The position numbers and the translations under genes are program-made. Source: Triatoma infestans (lineage: Eukaryota; Arthropoda; Insecta; Hemiptera; Reduviidae). Taken from it: 64,000 bases of DNA. Location of the stretch: contig JAAEAF010002683.1 of the NCBI GenBank assembly GCA_011037195.1, forward strand, positions 1 through 64,000, in the 5' to 3' direction. The notes beneath the pieces were generated by a model. That model was not told the origin of the DNA, did not search any database, and saw nothing but the letters and a program-made list of their open reading frames with translations. Shown here piece by piece: positions 13,001 to 26,300 of the stretch (the stretch's first letter is position 1; every line of letters starts with the position of its first letter).

Positions 13001-16000
13001 CCGTTAAATGGCGACTTTACCTTTGGAGAACTGGAGGCGGCTCTCAAGTCTTCTAACAATACGGCACCAGGCCATGACGGAATCCTTTATCTTAAGCTGA
13101 AGAAACTACCCACACTAGGAAAAAGGATTCTGCTGAAAATTATCAACAATATCTGGAGTAGTGAACGCAGGATATCGGACTGGAATATACGAACTGTACT
13201 GCCCATTCTGAAATTCAATAAAGAGCCAGCGTTATATACCTCGTACGGCCGATTTCCCTGACATTCAGTTGGGGAAAACATTCGAAAGGCTAATAAAGGC
13301 TAGGCTGGAATGGTGGATGGAATCCGAAAACAAAATACCTCCTTTTCAACATGGCTTCAGGCGAGGGTATAGCACATTAGACTCAATCACCGCTCTCATT
13401 GCAGATATATATGACAACTTTGCCAACAATAACTATTTAGTTTGTGTATTTATAGTTTATCTAATGCCTATAACCATGTTAGTATTAAATGCTTAATTGA
13501 CAAAATGATTAAACTTGGTGTTCCCAATAAGATAATTAAGCATGTCTACAATTTACTACATGAGAGAAAAGTGTTAGTGAAATACAACGACACAGACTAT
13601 GGTCCCAGAAACACAGGATTGGGATTGCCTCAGGGAGCAGTACTCAGTCCCACTTTATTCAATATATATTCCGCAGAAATGGGCCAGATTTTTAACCCAG
13701 ATATTTCCCTAATACAATATGCGGACGACATTGCTATATATGCTCAAAATCAATCTATATCAGGGGCCCTAACGTCTACAGACCAGGCAATACACAAGCT
13801 TAACGCATGGTGCCACTCCAATGGCTTAAATATCTCTGAAGATAAAAGCAGTGTTATGGTACTTACTCGTCACCGTAAATATGATGTGCCTCAGGTGGTT
13901 CAGGTAGGTGGTCTTAGGCTGAGTGTACGCCCCTCGGTGCGCTACCTTGGCATGTATCTGGATAAGAAACTCACTTGGGGAGTCCATATCAACACCTTAC
14001 TTGCAAACTGTCAAGCCTCTCTAAATGTCATAAGATGCATCAACCATTATGCATCACACTTATGGCGCTGATGTGAAAATATCATTGCTTCTATACAGAC
14101 AACTAATAAGATCCCGTTGAGAATATGGATATTTTGTATATGGTGATGCTAATAAAACTTGGCTAAAAAAGGTAGACAAAATGCAGTATAAATCACTCCG
14201 TTCGTGTTTGGGTGCTCTCATTTCCACTCCCACCAATGCTTTATTAGCGGAGGCTAAGGAATTCTCTCTATATTTGTGTAGGGAGCTGTTGGCGAGCAGA
14301 TTTATTACTGATAGGATACTGATCAAAGATCATCTGGTTATCACTAAGATAGCTAATATCACTATTCCCATCCTGACTCATAAATTCTGGCCAAAAAAAG
14401 AAGAAGATATACTGCTGCTGGTAGACACATATTGTTCATTAGCCAATTTTACTCAAAGATTAGAAAAATATAATAAAATACCTCAATTCAACTACAATTT
14501 TAACACTTTCATTAGAATTAATTACAATATACTGACCACGCTATTTAATCAAAACAATCCTCACATCCTTCCCAGCAACAATTTATTAAATTCTCTTCTA
14601 ATAGAAAGATTCCCAGATGCATATCGACTATTCACTGACGGATCCAAATCTGATTCAGGGGTGGGTTGTGCAGTCTATAATCCACAAAAGCAGCTTGCAC
14701 TCCAATTCAAATTGAATGATTCTTGCTCCATTTTTACAGCTGAATTAATGGCTATCAATAGAGCAATTGGGTATGGGCTGACGACGGAGGCAAGTAATAT
14801 TGTCATTCTGTCCGACAGCATGAGTGTGCTGCAAAAATTGAAACTCCCGGTACCTAAACCCACTTATCTGATAGGCGAAACTTTAGCGTTACTCCACCAT
14901 AGGAATATAATTGATAAATCTAAACAAATTCATATCGTCTGGGGCACGCGGGTATTACCGCCAATGAAGAAGCCAAGGGAGCTACTGTAGATGGAGTACC
15001 CGTGCACGTGCTATCTTCCCTTGACATAAAAAACAACATAACAAAAAGGTATTTACAAAAAATGGCAGAAAGAACATATGAAATCAGTTCTAATCAAGGG
15101 AAAACAATATGCCTCTCTCCAACCGTCTATACCGGTGGTTCCTTGGTTTTCAACTCAGGATGCCTCCAGGCACTTTGTATCTACTATAGTACAGGTTGCG
15201 ATTCAACCATAACTTCTCCCTTCAGCACCTTCATAGAATAGGTCTTGCGGACACGCCGTTCTGCACCTGTATGAAAGATGTGACTGCGGACAGCAACCAC
15301 ATTATATTGGAATGCAGACTTTACACTGAAGGACGTGACAAACTATGGTCGGACATATTAAATACCAAAATTCCTCAACCCACTAACTTACATACAATCC
15401 TACGACTTGCGGACTTTTCATTACTAACAGAATTATACAAATTTACAAATTTATAAAAAAGAATAAGATAAATATATGAATATCCTAACACACTTCCAAC
15501 TAGTGCACAAACAAACATTTAACTGCCCATTTAGTGAGTGACCACATCCCTGTGGCTAGTGTACTTGTTCACCAGGCCAAAAAAAAAAAAAAAAAAAACG
15601 GATAAGATTATAATCTCCTGATTCGATATTTCTTGCTGAGATTGAACTGGACATATCTTTCGATTGCGTGAATTGGAAGATGCTAGGAAACTTGCCCATA
15701 GGCTCCGAGTATCTGGTCTTTGGCCCAAATATTTCGGCCCCAATCTCGTCTCATCCGTATAACTTACATGGTGGAAAAAAGATCGCCGCAAAATCATGCT
15801 TGATATTCCTTTTTCTGTCAGGAAGATTTCTGTCCAAACCCGTCAGGACAACTTCACTGAATATATTTTTTTTTTAACCAATTGTAAAATTCTTTAATCC
15901 CGCATTTACTGCTCCACTCTCTTCTGGTACTCAGATTCGAAGAAAAGGTCTTAACAAAGCTGTACTTCTTATTGATTCCATCCCAAGGAGAGTTCCAAAA

Positions 16001-17299
16001 GGGGAACTGGTAGATAGGGATAACCACTCCCTTGTGCCAATGCACCTTTGGTATTTTGAGGATAGCTTCTTTTGCCACCCTCTCGACAGCAAGGTGAAAA
16101 GTGTGAGATTGAGAAAAAGATGTGGGGCAAGTCCCCATTGCTCTCGACATGCAAAAACATGCACGACGTTGTGCTTTTCCAAATTTTTCTTGGTAGAAGC
16201 TAACGTGCCTTGTTCGCCCTCGCCTCATTAGATGAGTTTTTACCCTAATAGTAGGCCAAGAAATTCTAAACTTCTGCTAAGAAATACCAAAGTGTGCTTT
16301 TTTAGTAATACTTGAACGGAATATCAAGTTTGAAAGCTTCCTGCGATTTTTTTATTTTTGAAATATTTTGTTCATACACAGACACGTACACAGACCATCC
16401 GCCAAAACGTTTTCTTTACTCATATGACCTCAAAACATGTATTCCGATCAAAAGTAAATTTCGGAAATTCAGGATCGAGAAGTGGAAATAGTTCCACTTC
16501 CTGCAGAAATTGAGAGAAAGTTTAAAAACAAAATTGTTCTTAGTTTTGAAATACTCTTTGTGTAATTTATTATATTATGATCGTGTCCATTCATTCTGTT
16601 CTCTACTGTGTTTAAAATTTCGACTAACATAATAATATTATTGTTATATTAGAATCAACACGTACTATTTGCACCAAAAAGAAAAAAATACATGAAAAAA
16701 GAAGAGAGCAAAATATATTTCAAAATTAAATATTATTTAATATTTTTATTTAGGAAAAAAATTGCAGACGTGGTATCCTATGGTAACGACATGGTTGGCA
16801 GCTTTCCCCGATAGTTTTCTGTAAAAGTACATCTCTGTCTGTGACAGCCATTTGTAAAATGTTGAATGTTCACCTAGTGTCCAGTTTATATTAATTATTA
16901 AAATAAAATATAATATTTATATTTGTATTATTAAGAGGATTAAATCTATTTGATAGTCATGGTTGGTTTTCAACATTAGTTGATACATTTTATTGATTTC
17001 AATAAAAAAATTTGGTGTAAAACACTCAAAACAACTTTCCCTTAATGCTGTTAATACAATTATATAAAATGAAATATTTTCAAATTTTACTCAACTCGTA
17101 AATTGTTATAGCCGTTTTGGAGAAAATCGCGATAAACAAAATAAACATTTAGTAAAGCTGCTAGAATTTGATAGAAGCTTTTCGGTTGATAGAATTTGAC
17201 CAAAACCTAAGTGTCCACATGTGGTGATGATATCTAAATAGAATGTCAAGTATCAGAGCTTCTTGCGATTTTTCGTTTTTGAAATAGTTTTGCACACAG

Positions 17300-17340
<41 letters not shown>

Positions 17341-20300
17341 TACCGGCAAATTTTATTCTATATATTTGCATTAATAAATATTTTATAAATTGCATAAAAT
17401 AAATATTCTATGCAAGTTTATAAAATCATAGACCAATAGTTTTACAATTGAAATATAAATCTCACCAAACAAAATTGTAATAATAATAATAATAATAATG
17501 AAATTATAATTTCAAAAACTTAATTATAATATATCTCTATTTTTATTTTACTATTTCATTATCATAATTGATCTTTTCAAGGTCAGTGCTAATTGTTACT
17601 TAATTTCACCTGTTCTACATTAAATATTAATTTTGCTATAATTAAATTTAATATTTTTTTTTCTTTCTCTTATTGCTAAGAAATATATGCTAATCAATAT
17701 CACCCGACTTTCTCTTATTCGCAGTTAATATAATTATAAAAATTGACAAACTTTCTTTAAAACTTGGTTATTTTACTTTACCCACACAGAGATGATGGGG
17801 TACATGTATCTTCGCAAAGCAGGTAAGAAGTGATAAACTGAAGCCCAGACGAGAGCTCAACATTGCAGCCCTTCCAAACTAATTTTCCTAGAAAAATGTG
17901 TCAAATAAAAGTGTTTTTTTTTTGTTTTTGTTTTTTCCTACGCTGAGTTCGGCAATTCAGCTATTCTGCGCCGCGCGGACCAGTACAAAAGAATTTGTAC
18001 CGGGAACTTGTAAAAGAACTTAAACAAGCTGTCCTGATTTGATTGGGTTGTTAGTTTAGATAGAAGTGGGCACAATTACGGACGCGAATACTCCAAGTGA
18101 AAGTTATTAAAAAGTGAAAATGGAAATAGGCAATTATTTGTGTAGCTAGTATACGAAGTTTAAAGAAAAACGTTGGAGTCATTTTCTAGAAAATCGCCAA
18201 AAACTAAAAAAAAAGAAAAAGTTCAGTAAATTTGCAATTTCGGTTTGTGGAATCTGATCAAATACCTTAATGTTACTTGCAGTGATGTTGCCTAAATCGA
18301 ATTTTTCAGTTTAAACTTCCCACTATTTTTTTTTTTTTAGAGATATTTTATTCATATTCGCAAAAACATTTTTTCATTCTTATGGGAAATCAAAACAATA
18401 TCAGTTTCCGGTGAAAACTTGATTCGAAAATTTGACATGATTGCAATACTTCCTCAATAGAATAAGAAAAAGTAAAAACTTTTATTACTATTGGGGGGTG
18501 GAATTAATTAATCAAGATTAAATCATTTAATATTAAAGGCAAACTAAATATTTAGTTGAAATTTCGGAGTCAATTTGTCACTTAAGTCTACAATGCATTT
18601 TTTTGTGCTCAGATATATTGGGTATTTGTAGATTACAATAATTAATCTATATATATAAAAATTCAGCATCCGTATGTTTGTGACCGTATGTTTGTGTATG
18701 AAAGCTCGAAATGTAGTCGATGGATTGACTTGAAATTCGGAAACAATGTTTTATTTCTATATAAGAGTGTTTATATATACTTTGTATCCAAAGCTCCCAC
18801 GGAAACGGGGAACGGGGGCCGAAGATATTTTGCACAGAATATTCAAGAAACACATAATCATAGCTTGGATTACAATGTGTCTTGCAACTTTGTCTTGCAA
18901 TGTGTGGCAAGTTGTTGGCACAATTGAGAGTTACATACCGAACAGGTCGATCAATGCAACATTCGAGAGAGAACGCTCAGAGAACAGTCACACACCAGAA
19001 ATGACTTAAGCTATTCGTCCAAGAAAATACACTGAAAATCCTTCAAGAAAAAAAGATAGCATTTGATGCCATCATACAAGCTTAAAATCACCAAGCACCA
19101 ACCAATCTGGTGGATTTACTTTTTGGACGCTCCGGGTGGGACTGGAAAAACGTTCTTAATTTCCTAAATCCTGGCTAAAATCCGTTCAAATGGCCATATT
19201 GCGTTAGCACTTGCCATTCAGGTAATGCTGCTACGTTGATGGAAGGAGGTAGAACAGCGCATTCAGCTCTTGAACTGTCACTAAACATGTATTTCACAGA
19301 AAATCAAACATGTAATATTTCTAAAACATCAGGAATAGGAAAGGTTCTTCGGGCGTGCAAAATCATTGTATGGGATGAGTGTACAATGGCTCACAAGAAG
19401 TCATGGGAAGCATTAGACCATACATTGAAAGACTTGAAAAATAATCAGGCTCCATTTGGTGGAGCATTGGTGTCACTATCCGGTGACTTCAGACAAATGC
19501 TTCCAGTGATATCTCGCTCAACACCAGCTGATGAATTGCATGCCTGCTTGAAATATTCAACTCTTTGGAGCACAGTAAAAAAAATTCATTTAACAACGAA
19601 TATGAAAGTTCAACTTCAAAACGATCGAACACCTGCCACATTTTCAAGACAATTACTCGATGTCGGTAACGGCACTGCCCCTACAAATCCTGCAACAGGA
19701 AAAATCACCTTCCCATCTAATTTCTGCAACATTATACATTCAAAAGAACATACTCTAAAGTAGACAAGGTAGGTATTCCAAAGCATCTAAACAAATTATC
19801 AAAATCACGCATTAAGCGTTAAGCAACATTAATTAATGGTTAAGCGGAAGAACCATTCTAGCGGCTAAAAATGTCGTCGCACTCGATATCAACAACATCA
19901 TTCTAAACATGCAGGTGAATCAGTGACATACAAATCCATTGACTCCGTGATGGACCAAAGTGAATTAGTGAACTTTCCAACGGAATTTCTTAATTTACTC
20001 GATTACCGGATTACCGCCACACATTCTAAATTTGAAAATTGGAGTGCCAATTATATTACTCCGAAACATCAATCAGCAAAAGTTATGCAATGGTACACGA
20101 TTAGTAGTTAACAAATTGATGAATAATCTAATGGAAGCAACAATTCTCATTGGACCTCATAAAGGTGAAGACCTACTTCTACCACGAATACCACTCACTC
20201 CGACAGATATGGCGTTCGAGTTCAAACGACTTCAATTTTCAATACGCCATGCGTTCGCTAAGGACAATCTTTGCACAAGTATGCGGTTGAATTTAGCAAC

Positions 20301-23300
20301 GAATGCTTCTCTTATGGGCTTCTCCCCAATGCCGCATGCTCCAGAGTCTGTAAACCATCTGATCTTTATGTTTATGTAGAAAACGGACTTACAAAAAATG
20401 TAGTCCATTCAATAGCTTTACAATAAAAAAAGACTACCACTTAAAAACATTTTTTCTTTCTTTCCTTTCAGTTCACAACAACGCAAAGTACGGTATTAAA
20501 TTGAATGATGTGCTTTCTTGCTGAATCAATGTTAACCAAATACTTCTATTTACTTCCCTAATAATTAAAATCAGACTGAGCCACAGCTAAGCCTGGCCGG
20601 GTTTAGCTAGTACTATATAATAAAGAAATAAAAATTTACTAATAATGAATATTAACAATTAATGGCAAAGCAGGACAAGGAAGATATTATTGATTTGTAA
20701 GAAATCTTTTGAAAAAATTTTCACTTTATAATCAAAATTAAATAAAATAACATATATCAGTTGTGGTCATGGTGGTTGACAGGTTAAATTTAGGTAACGT
20801 TGTCTGATGGAGACTATCTGTCACTTTCCAGATACAGTTTGGAGCCCTACTACTTCCTTGATATATTGACATATTGGCTTACACTAATATTAAGTTTAAA
20901 ATGTCTTTAATATGAGCCAAACTGATTTACCAAAAAAGTAAAAATACAACAAAACTTCCAGGCTTATCACTTTTGGAAAAATATCTGGTGTGCAACACTC
21001 ACATGCTTTCTCTCAATGCAGTTAATACAATTCTAAATTTACAAATTTACTTTTAAGGATAGTGAGATTCGGTCTCACTATCTTCGGATACTGAAGACCG
21101 AATCTCACTATCCTTATCCATCATTTAAGAACGGTCGAGAAGAATCTTCCATATTTACTTTTAACTTGGAATTTTTCCTCCAAGTTTAATTACCCTAACT
21201 TATAGTGAGGTTGGTTAGCACCCATAGCAGGTTGGTTCCTGATGGTGATTACATTGTAGCCAGAAGATGGTGTCAATAATGTTTGAAATGTAACGTCACA
21301 CATTGCCCGGATCCCTTCAAAAATCAATTTTTCCACAAAAAGGTTTGAGACAAAAGGGATACTTTCATATTGATGCAGTTTTGAAATTTAAAGAAAATCA
21401 TTTAGGGAGGTTTCAAAAAACCAATAAACTAGGTTTGAAAATTCCAATAAACTAGGAAACCCATTCGGATAACCTAAGTGTTTCAAATTTGGAATTACAG
21501 CAAGCATTTAATGCACGACATGCTGTTAGCCTGCAGTAACCTATTTTTTAGTCTGACGTCTCTGGATATTTTTCGGTCATAACTGACTGTTAGCCAAAAG
21601 GCCAAAAGAGTGTTAGCTTTCTTCAGTTCTTGGGATGGTTTTGTCCTCTAGAACAATGCTTTCTTCGTTTCCTGAATCATTTCTAATCTCTTCTTGGTCA
21701 CATGCCACAAAAGGTTAAGGCCCCACGAAGGAGTTGCTGTAGGACTCTTCCTTGCCGGATTGTCGACCCTATAATTTTCTTCTTTACTAACTGCTTTCCT
21801 CAAAACTCCATTATTGCTGCCTAGGTTTTCAAAAGTTTTTGATTAGGCCTTCCAGACTATTTCGAACTAATGACTCATGAGCTCAGTGCTTCAATGGCAG
21901 TCTGACTATTGGATGGGATCACAATAATCTGGTTTCATTAGTTTATTTCGAGATTTATCTGGCCACAACTTCTGATTGCCTGAATTTTCCTATATGAGCG
22001 GCAGGGAAACCTCTGAGTGACCAGTGATATTTGCCCTCCAAGCCTATGATTTACTGCGAACCTAGTACATAAAAACTGATTTTTTTTTTTACTGCCCGGG
22101 GAACACTGCATAAAGGTTCCGGGCCGAAAAAGAAGTGCAGCCGGCTGATTGGAATTCCCGTTCCCTGTTGGCTTTGAATCCTAATTCTTTAAAGCTCCCC
22201 TTTTTCATTGAATTCATTTCAGTAAGTCAGTCAGCCGTGATGTTTCTAAGTGAGTGAGTAAGAAAGAGAGAGACCATCAGCACTTCAATTTTATTTATAT
22301 AAAGTGAACATTTAAATAATTTATATAGTTTAAATAAAAATGAGCAGAAAAAAAATTGGTGAAAACGGTTGAAAGTTAATAATACAATTTTTAAGTTATC
22401 TAACTGACAACCTAATGGTTAGTGAAAATATCCCTTTTTCAAACCATAAAGGCGATAACAGCGAGAGTGACAGAGTAACAGAAGAACAGTCCAGCCAAGA
22501 GACAAAAGGGTTGCATAACAATTTTATATAAGAATAGATTGTCTCTTCTATAATTGTATTAAGACACTGTTAATTAACTGAACACTCAGTTTTCTAAAAA
22601 AGGGGTTTATTTCTGTTTAATGTTATATAACCGGCTTATATAACATTTTCATAAAAAGTTATTCTTTCCAATTTTTATTGCATAACGTGGAGAGTTTGGA
22701 GAGAAACTAATATCTAACTTCTATAATACTTTTAAAAGAGACCTGGGTTTATTGAAAATGTGAAACAATAAACCATTGAGGAAAACAGAACACAACGGGG
22801 ATAACAGCCAGAATTACAGAATAGGCCAGTAAGGACAGAAAGGGTTGCATAACATTTTATATAAGAACTGATTGTCTCTTGTTTGGTCTCTTGTTAGAAA
22901 AAGAGTAGCGAAGCCAATCAAAATACTTTAAAATAAAACAACAACAAACCGTAAAATTATTAAACAAATTGTTAAAGAAAAACAAAAAATATAACACTTT
23001 TATAACCAACAAGTACTAAAAATTCTGAAAGATGGTTACAGTAATAAAGAAATAAAAAAACCTAAACAAGGTTATCATTAAGATAGTATACAGATAATTA
23101 AAGTCAAATTTGAATAAAATATTCATTGTTTCAATGAGTCTTTGTGGATCTGAAATATCTGAGTCAATTGTTCGAATTATAAAAAAATGTACTTAAGTCC
23201 TCAACAGGTTGCATTTGTTTGTCTCGAAAGACTGGATAAACTCTGTTAATTATCGTTGATTGTTATATTACAAGTGAATACAATTATATAGTATATATAG

Positions 23301-26300
23301 ATTTGTAAAGGGAACATGATCAACGTAGCTCTCTTAGTATTTGTATATGGAATAATATAGTGTTTCAGTCTGAGTGTGTATGTACGATGGTGTGCTAGAA
23401 TTGTTTACCTTTTTGGGAACAGGTAACCCGTTAGTAGTTTCACACATTAATCACCCCAGATGTACTGTCTGAGTGTTTGAGAAGAGTGTGAGTGTAAGTG
23501 TGTGGGGTAACAGGGCCGGATTAACAACTAGTAATGTTAGGTATCGGCCAATCGATCACACGCTATTTAAACGCCCAGGACTACGGATCATTTGCGAATC
23601 GAAGTAACTTTATACACATTTCTTATGCAACTTAAATACGTCTAATAATTGAATACGTCCTTGGCCATTTGTTCAATAGTTCATCCATAAATAGATAATT
23701 AATATTTTCCTGATAATCGCTAATCAGAATTGTTCTGATACACTTACTTACAATTTTTTCTGGTATTTTATCCGTCATATTTATTTTGTTCCTGACTGGT
23801 TGATTTACATCCATCATCAGAGTAAATTCACCCAGTTCCTGTAGAGAGTTCACTTTAACGTAATGTTTCTGTTACTCACACTTGTTAGTTTGTTGGTAGT
23901 ATATATGTGGGGAGATTACAAGGTTATGTTATTATGTGTGTGTGTGTGTGTGTGTGTGTGTTTAATGACAAAGTGGAATTATTATAAATTATGGTTAGAC
24001 ATTAGAAAGTAGTGTATAATAAATAGAATCTTTTGAAGAATACTTTATAACTAAATTTTAATAGCGTTGCTAAGTATGCTCAATGTTTTATGAAGTCATT
24101 TTTTATTAAGGGGGCGATAAGTTATTCAGGAGTATACTAAGAATAGATAAAATATGAAGAAAGGCAATGTAAAGTTTATGGCAGTCAAAAGCTTGTACAA
24201 GTAATAAATAAATGTGAAATACAAGAAAATATGTAAGTAAATTGATATGTAAGAAGAAGGTTGGCAGTGAATGTCAAATTGGAGATGATATTAAAATAAA
24301 TCATAAAGAAAATCAAATGCATTAGTTTTTATTTATCATGCTTATTTTTAAATGATATTAATTTATGATTGAATTACATTAAGAATATGTTGAGAGAGAT
24401 GTGGTGGCTTTTGTTAAGGTATTTTTCAATTGGGTAGGAGATTTTAAAAATATATCATGCAAAAATTCTGTATATTAATCCGGGGGAAGAAGATAATTTG
24501 GTTCCACAGGTTAGAATTTAATAAGAGGTGCATGCATCATGCATTTTTTTTTATGAACATATATTTTTTATATACATATACATGTGTGGATGAGTGTGTG
24601 GTATACATATATGGATATATGTGTTTTATGCTAGTTGCTGGTATGTTTGTAATATTGTTAGGTGTGAGGAATGACCTCAAAGATTGTGTCTGAGTTAATA
24701 GTTTATTTGGTCATTCATTAATTATGTTTTTGTAGATAGTCTTGTGTTTGTATATTTCTATTTTTTCTAGAATGTGCCTTGGTGTAATAGGACCATTGTT
24801 TTTTCTATACTTTGTGATTCGTGATTGTTTTTTATAAGGTGGTTAGCATATGTAGAGTCGGTTTTGTTGTATTTGTCTGAGTGTAGGTGTTCTTTAAACC
24901 TTTCTTTAAGGCGTCTTCCGGTCTGGCCTTCGTACGTGCAATTGCATTCGGGGCAAGAGAGTTTGATGTACCACTTTTGTCATACACGCTGGTTGTTTCT
25001 GTATGTGAAAGTGGCGAATATTGTGGGGTTTTCGTCTTGGTTGCGGTTTAGTCTGTTTTCACACTTGTTAGTTTGTTAGCTGCATATATGTGGGGAGTTT
25101 ACAAGGTTATGTTGCTATGTGTGTGTTTAATGAAAAAGTGGAATTATTATAAATTATGATTACACATTAGAAAATAGTGTACAATAAACAGCATGTTTTG
25201 AAGAATACTTTATAATTAAATTTTAATAGTACCACCGTAATACCTTCCAATTCCCATCAACACAAACTAGCAGCCCTCAGATACCTAACTAGCAGGCAAG
25301 AAACTTTACAACTCAAAGCAACCAACTACAAACAAGAACTCAACACCATATACACCATAGCCAAAAAAACGGATACCTTGCTAGAGTTGTCAACAAATTA
25401 TTAAGAAAAAACAGACTTAACCGCAACCAAGACGAAAACCCCACAATATTCGCCACTTTCACATACATACGGAACGAGGTTTACAAACTGACAAACTTTT
25501 TCAAAAAACTAGGCTTAAGAACAGCATTCAGAACAAACAATAGACTGTAAACAAAATAGAAACATTACGTTGAAGTGAACTCTCTAAACAAACTTAGTGA
25601 ATTTGCTCTGACGATGGAGGAAAATCCGAAACTGCTCAGGAACAAAATGAATATGCTTGCTACGAAGGGATAAAATCCAGCATTGCGGACCCATCCACAT
25701 AATTTACAATTTTTTATTTGCCTGTTCTTTAATTTGAGCACGTATAGTTTTTAAAGAAGTGCTTTTGTTAAGATTATTATAAAAATCAATGCGTCTTCTC
25801 TCAGCTTCTTTAACTGCTCGTTTAGCTATAGCAACTTTCCTTTTATAATATAAAAAATTCTTAAAGTTAGAACAGTTTTTGTAGTTTATATAAGCCACTT
25901 TTTTATCGTTTATTGTCTTTTGCAATCTACATTCCGCTAAATGTAAGAAGTAGTTGTTACTGCTATTATTATTGTTATTTTATCTTGGAATAGAAACATC
26001 GCAAGCTTTATTAATAATGTCAATTAAATTTTCATATGAAAGATTTTCATTTGAATAACGAAAATTCCCTTCAACGCACTGTTTAAATGAAATCTAATTT
26101 GCATTTTTTGTTTTCCATATTCCAAAATTACTGTTTGTCTCTTTATCTTTCCGGAGTGAGCTTGATTTTATTATAATCGGTAAATGGTCTGAACTTAAAG
26201 AGTCCGGACCAACCTACCATTCGAACATATGGGCAACATCTTATGGAACAAAGCTAATATCTATAGCTAATCTACTAGAACTTGCTATTAATTACTAAGC

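Larger units (their letters stand above)
9328..15598 (+). mobile_element. I-like non-LTR retrotransposon, near full length
   Basis: A 6.27-kb LINE bounded by an exact 11-bp target duplication and ending in a poly-A run of about 20 (15579-15598). Order: 5' UTR starting CAGTTGTTGTTCG, ORF1 with zinc knuckles, ORF2 with APE endonuclease, reverse transcriptase, RNase H and a C-terminal zinc finger. Two ORFs plus RNase H fit the I group of LINEs. Both ORFs carry several frameshifts and stops, so it is dead. An internal A17 run at about 11604-11620 sits between ORF1 and ORF2. It lies in the sense direction of the Pdfr intron. Confidence 0.88.
16231..18645. other. Pdfr intron, dispersed repeats and microsatellites
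   Basis: No gene. Contains several copies or partial copies of the ACTTTCTCTTAC/GTAAGAGAAAGT repeat family (about 16260-16520, 16980-17345, 17708-18475), a CA run and a (TAA)n run near 17478-17498. Confidence 0.5.
18646..20610 (+). mobile_element. Helitron remnant with both termini
   Basis: Rolling-circle transposon, 1965 bp. The 5' end is TCTATATATATAAAAATTC after host A18645; the 3' end is a short hairpin ending CTAG at 20607-20610 followed by host T20611. That matches insertion between A and T with TC...CTAG termini. Inside is a decayed Pif1-type helicase, but the replication-initiator (Rep) domain and the first part of the helicase are absent, so it is an internally deleted copy. It sits in the Pdfr intron, sense strand. 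Confidence 0.82.
23600..25690. mobile_element. Penelope-like retroelement cluster, inverted pieces
   Basis: Fragments of Penelope-like elements in opposite orientations: a terminal repeat (about 23620-24066), a - strand GIY-YIG endonuclease piece (about 24770-25060), a second copy of the terminal repeat (about 25060-25235), a + strand RT C-terminal piece (25230-25560) and an inverted copy of the end sequence (25560-25685). Such tangled partial direct and inverted copies are typical of Penelope elements. None is intact. Confidence 0.72.

Noticed and set aside
17793..17823. Exon-like piece: acceptor [17 protein letters not shown] frame, donor GTAAGAAG
   Set aside because: In phase with neither Pdfr side by similarity, no family match, and lies in repeat-rich intron. 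Probably chance.
18647..18910. Overlapping frames of 79-87 codons at the Helitron 5' end
   Set aside because: They lie in the non-coding Helitron terminus and match nothing.
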